The notes under the pieces: generated by a model
Databases searched by the model: none
Told to the model about the DNA's origin: nothing
Seen by the model: the letters and a program-made list of their open reading frames with translations, nothing else
Translations under genes and position numbers: made by a program
Shown here: positions 1 to 5,308 of the stretch, in pieces
How the letters are laid out: the number at the start of each line of letters is the position of its first letter
Position numbering within the stretch: position 1 is the first letter of the stretch
From: Akkermansia muciniphila
Lineage (GTDB): Bacteria > Verrucomicrobiota > Verrucomicrobiia > Limisphaerales > SXTU01
DNA: 10,080 nt
Reading direction: 5' to 3'
Assembly (NCBI GenBank): GCA_945872195.1
Contig: CAMBZO010000058.1
Coordinates: 1 to 10,080, forward strand

Positions 1-48
1 AGGATCACCGAACAGGAGGCACGCATCTACGCCGCGCAGCAAAAGTAG
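1..48 (+). CDS. 3' end of an unidentified gene (partial)
   Basis: An open frame enters from the left edge and stops at TAG (46-48). The visible C-terminus is 15 residues, RITEQEARIYAAQQK, which is polar and probably helical. It is too short to assign to a family. The frame runs in the same direction as the hpf gene that begins 110 bp downstream, so it may be the preceding gene of the same transcription unit. That it is coding is inferred only from the open frame and the stop placed just before an intergenic stem-loop. Confidence 0.45.
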   Translation, partial: RITEQEARIYAAQQK

Positions 49-68
49 TCACGGGCTTCAGCCTGTGA
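49..68. repeat. Short palindrome after the upstream gene
   Basis: TCACGGGCT (49-57) pairs with AGCCTGTGA (60-68), with a single G/T wobble and a very small loop. It lies directly behind the stop at 46-48. No T-run follows, so it is not a clear intrinsic terminator on either strand. It may be a dispersed palindromic repeat or a 3'-end stabilising hairpin. The rest of the 49-158 gap holds no gene or promoter that I can support. Confidence 0.4.
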
Positions 69-158
69 ATGCCCCGCAAACTGAGGGTTGTGACCACGAA
101 GTTCAGCCTTTACCAATTCACGGCTGGATATTCCACCGCGCTGCCTCCAAGCTGTGCC

Positions 159-506
159 ATGAAGTTGATACTCTCTACTCACAACGTCACGCTCACCAAA
201 GCCATCGAGGACCACATCCTCGCCAAGATTGACAAGCTCGAGCACTTCGACCGCTGGACCATTGATGCCCGCGTCACCATCGAGCACGACGACACTCGCG
301 ACCCCGCCCAAGCGTTCGGCTGCTCCATGCGCGTCGGCGTGCGAGGACCGGATCTCTTCGCCGAAGACCACGAGGCCGACCTCTACGCGGCGATCGATGC
401 CGTGGCCAAAAAAATCGAGCAGCAGATCCGCAAACGCCACAACAAGACCAAGGCAAAAAAACACACCGACGCCGCCCGCAGCAAGGAACGACGCCGCAGC
501 ACCTGA
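159..506 (+). CDS. hpf: Ribosome hibernation-promoting factor, HPF/RaiA (YfiA) family, short form
   Basis: This 115-aa protein starts MKLILSTHNVTLTKAIEDHI and follows the family pattern: a first beta strand, the helix TKAIEDHILAKIDKLEHF (about residues 13-31), the strands around ARVTIEHD and CSMRVGVRGP, then DLYAAIDAVAKKIEQQIRKR (about 75-94) and a very basic tail. HPF proteins bind the 30S decoding region in stationary phase and inactivate or dimerise ribosomes. The length matches short HPF/YfiA, so the C-terminal dimerisation domain of long HPF is missing. An upstream in-frame ATG at 69 would add 30 residues foreign to the family, so the ATG at 159 is preferred. No Shine-Dalgarno is visible. 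The TGA stop (504-506) overlaps the next gene's ATG by one base, which implies translational coupling. The family is secure; the HPF versus YfiA subtype is not. Confidence 0.9.
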   Translation: MKLILSTHNVTLTKAIEDHILAKIDKLEHFDRWTIDARVTIEHDDTRDPAQAFGCSMRVGVRGPDLFAEDHEADLYAAIDAVAKKIEQQIRKRHNKTKAKKHTDAARSKERRRST

Positions 507-1771
507 TGGCTGAAAGCAAGTCTGTCGCTCTCCGCGCCCGAGTCATCCTGCCGGTTTCACAGCCGGCGATTGAGGACGGCGTGGTTTTCATTTCCGGGGG
601 TCGCATCGCCGCCGTCGGGCGCTGGCAGGATCTCCGATACAAGGCCCCGGCCCGGGTGCGCGACCTCGGCGAGTCCATCCTGCTTCCCGGCCTCGTCAAC
701 GCGCACTGCCACCTCGACTACACGGACATGGCGGGCGCAATCCCGCCGCCGAAATCCTTCCTCGACTGGATACAGGGCATCGTCGCCCTCAAGTCCTCGT
801 GGGGCTACGCCGACTTCGCCCAGTCCTGGCTGAACGGCGCGCAGCAACTGCTTCACTCCGGCTGCACCACCGTCGCCGACATCGAGTCCGTCCCCGAACT
901 GCTGCCCGAAGTATGGGCCGCCACGCCACTGCGCGTCCTCTCCTTCCTCGAGCTCATCTCCGTCCGCCGCCGCACGCGCCCGGCCACGCTCGTCCGCCAA
1001 GCCGTTAACAAAATCCGCGAACTCCCGCTGGGTCGCAGCAGCGCGGCGCTCTCCCCACACGCGCTCTACACCACGAATACGGAGCTTCTGAAACTCGCTC
1101 ACCGCACTTCACGCCGCGCACGCTGGCCGCTCACCATGCACGTCGCGGAATCCGGGATGGAGTTCGAGATGTTCTGCCACGGACGCGGAGCGATGTTCGA
1201 CTGGCTCCGCAAGAACGTCCGCGACATGAGCGACTGCGGCACGCGCTCGCCCGTCCAGCAACTCGCCTTCCTCAAGCTGCTCGACTCGCGCTTCCTCGCC
1301 GTCCACGTCAACCACCTCGCGCCCGGCGACGCGCACCTCCTCGCCCACGCGGGCGCCCACGTCGTGCATTGCCCGCGCAGCCACGCCTACTTCCGCCACC
1401 CGCCCTTCCCCTTCGGCGAGTTGCACGACGCCGGCGTGAACCTCTGCCTCGGCACCGACAGCCTCGCCAGCCTTGGCAAGGAAGGCCGTCGCAAGCCGGA
1501 ACTCGATCTCTTCGCCGAGCTGCGCGCCTTTGCGCTCGCGCAACCCGGTCGCTCGCCGGAAAAATTTCTCGACCTCGTCACCCGCAACGCCGCCACTGCA
1601 CTCGGCCTGCGAGGCGAAGTCGGCGAGCTGACCCGCCGCGCCCACGCCGACCTGATCGTCCTCCGCTCGGATGCCCCACTCGCGCTCGCGACCGAAACCA
1701 TCGTCCACTCCGCTCCCGAAATCTCCGGCGTGATGATCGGCGGCGAATGGGCCATCGAACCGAAAAGTTGA
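506..1771 (+). CDS. Amidohydrolase, ATZ/TRZ-MtaD-like deaminase or chlorohydrolase family
   Basis: This 421-aa protein has the full layout of a metal-dependent amidohydrolase. A small N-terminal beta part leads into LLPGLVNAHCHLDYT, with the metal ligands H67 and H69. Then come SPHALYT (H185), MHVAES (H212 and E215), VHVNHL (H267), HCPRSHAYF (about 288-296) and LGTDSLASL (D318), and finally the usual C-terminal NAATALGL...GEVGELTRRAHADLIVL segment. These are the expected ligands of a cytoplasmic aminohydrolase with one divalent metal. Relatives deaminate S-adenosylhomocysteine or methylthioadenosine, guanine, or aminodeoxyfutalosine, or dechlorinate triazines. The substrate cannot be read from the sequence. 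The ATG at 506 overlaps the hpf stop, and the SDR gene follows after 5 bp, so the three genes probably form one operon. Confidence 0.88.
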   Translation: MAESKSVALRARVILPVSQPAIEDGVVFISGGRIAAVGRWQDLRYKAPARVRDLGESILLPGLVNAHCHLDYTDMAGAIPPPKSFLDWIQGIVALKSSWGYADFAQSWLNGAQQLLHSGCTTVADIESVPELLPEVWAATPLRVLSFLELISVRRRTRPATLVRQAVNKIRELPLGRSSAALSPHALYTTNTELLKLAHRTSRRARWPLTMHVAESGMEFEMFCHGRGAMFDWLRKNVRDMSDCGTRSPVQQLAFLKLLDSRFLAVHVNHLAPGDAHLLAHAGAHVVHCPRSHAYFRHPPFPFGELHDAGVNLCLGTDSLASLGKEGRRKPELDLFAELRAFALAQPGRSPEKFLDLVTRNAATALGLRGEVGELTRRAHADLIVLRSDAPLALATETIVHSAPEISGVMIGGEWAIEPKS

Positions 1772-1776
1772 TTGCC

Positions 1777-2502
1777 ATGAGCGAGCCAACCAGCGCGGCA
1801 CGCGTCGCCCTCATCACTGGTGCTTCCGGCGGGCTCGGCCGCGCGCTCGTCGCCGAGTTCCTCGGCCAAGGCTGGTGCGTCGCGGCCGGTTTCCACCGCG
1901 AGAATCTCCACTCCGAAACTGACCGGCTCCTCCCGGTGCCGCTCGACGTGACTTCGCGCAACGCGGTCCACTCCGCCGTCGCACAAGTCCTCGCCCGCTG
2001 GCAGCGAATTGACCTGCTCATCAACAACGCTGGCATCACCGCCGACAACTTGTCATGGCAGCTCACTGACGACGACTGGCAGCGCGTCCTCGACGTGAAT
2101 CTCAAGGGCGCGTTCCTCTGCTCGCAGGCCGTCCTGCGTCCCATGCTCAAGCAGCGCGACGGCCACATCTTGAACATCGCCTCCTTCAGCGCGCGCACCG
2201 GCAACCGCGGCCAGGCGAACTACGCCGCCGCCAAGTCCGCGCTGCTCGGCCTCACCACCTCGCTCGCGCAGGAAGTCGGCTCACGCAACGTCCGCGTGAA
2301 CGCCCTGCTCCCCGGCGTGCTGCCCACCTCGATGACCGCCAGCCTAGCGCCCGAGCAACTCGTCGCCTTCGCCGCCGCGAACACGCTGGGACGACTCAAC
2401 GACCCCGCCGAGGTCGCGCGCTTCGCCGCCTTCCTCGTCACGACGCAAAACATCTCAGGTCAAGTCTTCCAACTCGACAGCCGCACCGCGCGCTGGGCGT
2501 GA
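1777..2502 (+). CDS. Short-chain dehydrogenase/reductase, FabG-like
   Basis: This 241-aa classical SDR is probably a cytoplasmic NAD(P)H-dependent ketoreductase. The cofactor motif TGASGGLG spans residues 14-21 and NNAG spans 83-86. The catalytic set is N108, S136, Y149 and K153, with the 13-residue Ser-Tyr spacing and YxxxK seen in E. coli FabG. The end (ISGQVFQLDSR) takes the place of the usual SGQ-x-(I/L)xVDGG of FabG proteins. Length and motifs fit a 3-oxoacyl-ACP reductase-like enzyme, but the substrate is not proven. The ATG at 1777 is chosen because it gives the standard short N-terminus before the first beta strand and lies 5 bp after the amidohydrolase stop. No Shine-Dalgarno is present. 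A T-run at 2519-2525 and a palindromic repeat follow the gene. Confidence 0.88.
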   Translation: MSEPTSAARVALITGASGGLGRALVAEFLGQGWCVAAGFHRENLHSETDRLLPVPLDVTSRNAVHSAVAQVLARWQRIDLLINNAGITADNLSWQLTDDDWQRVLDVNLKGAFLCSQAVLRPMLKQRDGHILNIASFSARTGNRGQANYAAAKSALLGLTTSLAQEVGSRNVRVNALLPGVLPTSMTASLAPEQLVAFAAANTLGRLNDPAEVARFAAFLVTTQNISGQVFQLDSRTARWA

Positions 2503-2537
2503 TCTCCATTAAATCCCGTTTTTTTCTGCGCCTAATT

Positions 2538-2597
2538 TAATCTTGATCCTGCTCTGCCTGGCAGGACGGAGCAGTATCAGGATTATGAGCCAGAGAG
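2538..2597. repeat. Hexamer-unit palindromic intergenic repeat (copy A)
   Basis: Between the convergent SDR and oxidoreductase genes, AATCTTGATCCTGCTC (2539-2554) pairs with the reverse complement of 2569-2584 at 14 of 16 positions. The 14-nt loop contains the self-complementary core CCTGGCAGG. The left arm reads as hexamers TAATCT-TGATCC-TGCTCT. It matches the right arm of the larger element at 5202-5290 with one hexamer (TAATCC) removed. The arms could fold as a bidirectional 3' hairpin for the two converging genes. The only clear T-run (2519-2525) lies before the hairpin, so intrinsic termination is unproven. The rest of 2503-2616 shows no gene. Confidence 0.65.
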
Positions 2598-2616
2598 GAG
2601 ACGCTCGCGAAGGGCG

Positions 2617-3585
2617 TTACTTCCCGGCTTTCTTGAGGACTTCGGCCAAGGTCACCTCGGCCCCGCCACGGCGCTTGCTCTCGTCGGCGGCCTCCATGAA
2701 GGCGAAGATTTCAATCGTCTCCTCGGGCTTCACGGGCACGATGCCGGTCTGGAAGGCCTTGATGATTTCCGCCACGAGCGGCGCGTAGCCGGAGGATTCG
2801 CCGATGGGTGCCTCGCCTTTGTCGCCCTTCGCAAGGCCGACGTATTTGTTGTTCTCGCGAAAGATGCCGGTGCGCCCGCCCTTCCACTTGCCAGTGACTT
2901 CAATCTTCCCGTCGGCAGTCATGCCGCGCTTCACGCTCTCGCAGCCCGTGCCCATCACGGTGAAGAGCGACTCGCAACCGTGGACGCCATACCAAAAGAG
3001 GTCGGGGTGCGAAGGCTCGATACTCGCGGGGCTGGAGGCTTCGGCGTAATTCACCTTGCCGACGGAGCCTTCGCGCACGGCCACGGTGTTCTTGCCGTAG
3101 CGGAGGGAGGAGGAACTCCAGACGGTGACTTTGGCGGCCTTCGCGAGGCGGAAGATTTCCAGCACGTCCTTGAGGGAGCCGGCGAAGGGCTTGTCAATGT
3201 AGAGCGGTTTCCCGGCCTTGATGACGGGGATGGCCTGCGCGAGGTGGGGCCGACCGTCCACGCTCTCGATGAGCACGGCGTCCACGTTCTTGACCATCTC
3301 CTCGATGGAGTCGTAAATCTTCACGCCGTATTTCTCGACCAAAGTCTTGGTGAAGCCCTCCACGCGATCGCGGCTGGAGGCGATGTCCGGGCTACCGCCC
3401 TTGAAGGCGGCGACGACTTTCGCGCCGGGGACGTGAGCCTTGTTCTGCGGGTTGTTGATGACATCGGTGAACGCAGGGACATGCGATGTATCGAGGCCGA
3501 TGATGCCCAGGCGCAGCTCGGCTGCTGACACCGGGGAGAGTTGGGCGACGACGAGGAGCGCGAGGGCGAGGAAAGTGCGTTTCAT
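2617..3585 (-). CDS. Secreted Gfo/Idh/MocA-family oxidoreductase
   Basis: This 322-aa protein begins with a Sec-type signal peptide: MKRT, the hydrophobic stretch FLALALLVVAQL, and a likely cleavage site after SPVSA or SPVSAA (about residue 21-22). There is no twin-arginine motif. A Rossmann-like domain follows. It has the family features YDSIEEMVKNVDAVLIES (about 91-108), HLAQAIPVIKAGKPLYIDKP (114-133; DKP at 131-133 takes the place of the usual EKP), and a C-terminal alpha/beta domain with a histidine in WYGVHGCES. The glycine motif is degenerate: GIIGLDTSH (27-35) lacks two glycines of GxGxxG. Relatives are NAD(P)-dependent sugar or cyclitol dehydrogenases, but exported members exist in PVC bacteria. 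The substrate is unknown and cofactor binding uncertain. The gene is divergent from the enolase-superfamily gene and convergent with the SDR gene. Confidence 0.85.
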   Translation of the reverse strand: MKRTFLALALLVVAQLSPVSAAELRLGIIGLDTSHVPAFTDVINNPQNKAHVPGAKVVAAFKGGSPDIASSRDRVEGFTKTLVEKYGVKIYDSIEEMVKNVDAVLIESVDGRPHLAQAIPVIKAGKPLYIDKPFAGSLKDVLEIFRLAKAAKVTVWSSSSLRYGKNTVAVREGSVGKVNYAEASSPASIEPSHPDLFWYGVHGCESLFTVMGTGCESVKRGMTADGKIEVTGKWKGGRTGIFRENNKYVGLAKGDKGEAPIGESSGYAPLVAEIIKAFQTGIVPVKPEETIEIFAFMEAADESKRRGGAEVTLAEVLKKAGK

Positions 3586-3653
3586 GTTGAGTGATTTTTT
3601 CGGATGCTAGGCTTCGACCCTGTGGGCGGGGAGGAAATTCGTAGGAGACAAAA

Positions 3654-3738
3654 GTCAGAAGTCAGGAGCCAGAAGCGTCGGGCTTGCACCCGCGCCTTTC
3701 TCATCCTGACTCCTGACTTCTACCTTCTGCTCCCTGCC
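3654..3738. repeat. Heptamer-unit inverted repeat in a divergent intergenic region
   Basis: The left arm consists of three degenerate heptamers, GTCAGAA-GTCAGGA-GCCAGAA (3654-3674). The right arm, on the opposite strand sense, consists of five, TCCTGAC-TCCTGAC-TTCTACC-TTCTGCT-CCCTGCC (3704-3738). The perfect core of the inverted repeat is AGAAGTCAGGAG (3657-3668) against 3710-3721. A GC-rich centre of about 30 nt separates the arms. The element ends about 20 bp before the enolase-superfamily start, so it lies in that gene's leader. The rest of the 3586-3759 gap shows no gene, and I cannot call promoters for either divergent gene with confidence. Confidence 0.7.
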
Positions 3739-3759
3739 TCGCTCCGCTACACTCCGCGC

Positions 3760-5196
3760 GTGAACATTCGGGTCTGCGAAGGCGACTTACATCTGCACAA
3801 TCTGCACACGCGGATGCCTTTTAAATACGGCATCGCGACGATGACGCACATGCCGATGGCCTTCGTGCGCGTGGCGCTGGAGGTGGACGGCCGCACGACG
3901 CTGGGCGTGGCGGCGGACCTGCTGCCGCCGAAGTGGTTCACGAAGGACCCCGCGCGCGAGGTGCTGGATGAAATCCACGAGATGCTCGATGTCATCGAGA
4001 CCGCGCTGGAGACGGCGGAGGGATTGAGCGCGCCGAGTGTCTTCGACCTGTGGCAGCACCTCTACGACTCGCAAACCGCGTGGGCGACCGCAGAGAGCAA
4101 GCCGCCGCTGCTCGCCCACTTCGGCACGTCGCTGGTGGAACGCGCGGTGATGGATGCCTTCTGCCGCGCCATCGCGAAGCCGTTTCATCGCGCGCTGCTC
4201 GACAATGACTTCGGCATTCGCCTCGGCGAACTCCACTCGGAGTTGGCGGGGTTCTCCCCCGCTGCATGGCTGCCGGCCAAGCCGCACAACGAAATCATCG
4301 TGCGCCACACCGTGGGTCTGAGCGACCCGCTCACGGACGCGGACATCGCGCGCGGCGAGCACTTGACCGACGGCCTGCCGCAATCACTCGTTTCGAACGT
4401 CCGCGTGTATGGCCTGCGGCACTTCAAGCTCAAGGTGAACGGCGACCTCGCTCACGACACCGAGCGGCTGCGGCGAATTGCGCACATCTTGCAGGCGGAA
4501 TGCGGAGAGCACTTCGCGTTCACTCTGGATGGCAATGAGCAGTTTAAGTCCTTCGCCGAGTTCCGGCAGTTCTGGGAGACGGTGCGCGCGGACGAGTCGC
4601 TGAAGCCGTTCCTCACGAAACTCCTGTTCATCGAGCAGCCGCTGCATCGCACCGTCGCGCTCAACAAGGCCGCCGCCGCCGCGCTTGCGGACTGGCCGGA
4701 GCGTCCGCCCTTCATCATTGATGAGTCGGACGGCGAACTGGACAGCCTGCCCACCGCGCTCGCGCTCGGCTACGACGGCACGAGCCACAAGAACTGCAAG
4801 GGCGTCATCAAAGGCGTCGCGAACCGCTGCCTTCTCGCCCACCGACAGAAACAGTCGCCCACGCGCCCGTTCCTGATGAGCGGCGAGGACCTCTGCAACG
4901 TCGGCCCGGTCGCGCTGCTGCAAGACCTCGCGGTGTGCGCGGCGCTGGGCATCAAGAGCGTCGAGCGCAACGGCCACCACTACAACGCGGGGCTGTCGCA
5001 GTTCCCGCAGGAGGTGCAGCAACAGGTCTTGGGCACGCACTACGACCTCTACCACCCCAGCCCCGCCGGCTGGCCGACGCTGACGATTGAGCGCGGACGC
5101 GTCGCGCTCGGCTCGGTGAACGAGGCGGCGTTCGGCGTGAAGTTCCTGCTGAACCCGGGGCAGTTCACGCCAGCGGATGCGTGGGAATGGGAGTGA
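3760..5196 (+). CDS. Enolase-superfamily enzyme (mandelate racemase/muconate lactonizing-like)
   Basis: This 478-aa protein has an N-terminal capping domain and a C-terminal beta-barrel with the superfamily landmarks in order. FKLKVNG carries a KxK pair (K223, K225). LDGNEQF (D257), FIEQPL (E292) and IIDESDG (D321/E322) supply likely Mg2+ ligands. GTSHKNCKG (K344/K347) is the likely opposite-face lysine region. Such enzymes abstract a proton alpha to a carboxylate to racemise, epimerise, dehydrate or cycloisomerise. The exact reaction is not assignable. It is longer than typical members (about 350-400 aa), with extra length in the cap and around 145-215. The GTG at 3760 is preferred because the family N-terminus begins there. 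A longer frame open from 3604 would only translate the repeat at 3654-3738. No Shine-Dalgarno is seen. Confidence 0.85.
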   Translation: MNIRVCEGDLHLHNLHTRMPFKYGIATMTHMPMAFVRVALEVDGRTTLGVAADLLPPKWFTKDPAREVLDEIHEMLDVIETALETAEGLSAPSVFDLWQHLYDSQTAWATAESKPPLLAHFGTSLVERAVMDAFCRAIAKPFHRALLDNDFGIRLGELHSELAGFSPAAWLPAKPHNEIIVRHTVGLSDPLTDADIARGEHLTDGLPQSLVSNVRVYGLRHFKLKVNGDLAHDTERLRRIAHILQAECGEHFAFTLDGNEQFKSFAEFRQFWETVRADESLKPFLTKLLFIEQPLHRTVALNKAAAAALADWPERPPFIIDESDGELDSLPTALALGYDGTSHKNCKGVIKGVANRCLLAHRQKQSPTRPFLMSGEDLCNVGPVALLQDLAVCAALGIKSVERNGHHYNAGLSQFPQEVQQQVLGTHYDLYHPSPAGWPTLTIERGRVALGSVNEAAFGVKFLLNPGQFTPADAWEWE

Positions 5197-5201
5197 GGCA
5201 T

Positions 5202-5290
5202 GAGGAGCAGGATTAAGATTAGGATTACGAGCAGGAGCCGAGGCTGCGGTTCTTCTCGTGCTCCTAATCTTGATCCTAATCCTGCTCCTC
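5202..5290. repeat. Large hexamer-unit palindromic repeat (copy B)
   Basis: Starting 5 bp after the enolase-superfamily stop, the arm 5202-5235 pairs with the reverse complement of 5257-5290 at 29 of 34 positions, including a perfect 14-nt outer stem (GAGGAGCAGGATTA). The arms are built of hexamers such as GATTAA-GATTAG-GATTAC on the left and TAATCT-TGATCC-TAATCC-TGCTCC on the right. A GC-rich loop (about 5236-5256) sits between them. It shares unit sequence and design with the copy at 2538-2597 and ends 18 bp before the next ATG. It could act as a transcript-end hairpin or a leader structure, or it could be a non-autonomous dispersed element. Confidence 0.8.
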
Positions 5291-5308
5291 CCCTGCCCTG
5301 ACCGACCC

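Noticed and set aside
69..158. An upstream ATG extension of the hpf gene
   Set aside because: The 30 extra residues do not fit the HPF N-terminus, which begins with the first beta strand at the ATG at 159.
49..158. An intrinsic terminator after the upstream partial gene
   Set aside because: The stem-loop at 49-68 is followed by GC-rich sequence with no T-run, so only a palindrome is called.
3604..3759. An ATG extension of the enolase-superfamily gene
   Set aside because: The added 52 residues translate the heptamer inverted repeat. The family N-terminal strand starts at the GTG at 3760.
2538..5290. A CRISPR array or insertion-sequence reading of the repeats
   Set aside because: The repeats are short, degenerate palindromes with no regular spacers. 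No transposase or cas gene lies nearby.
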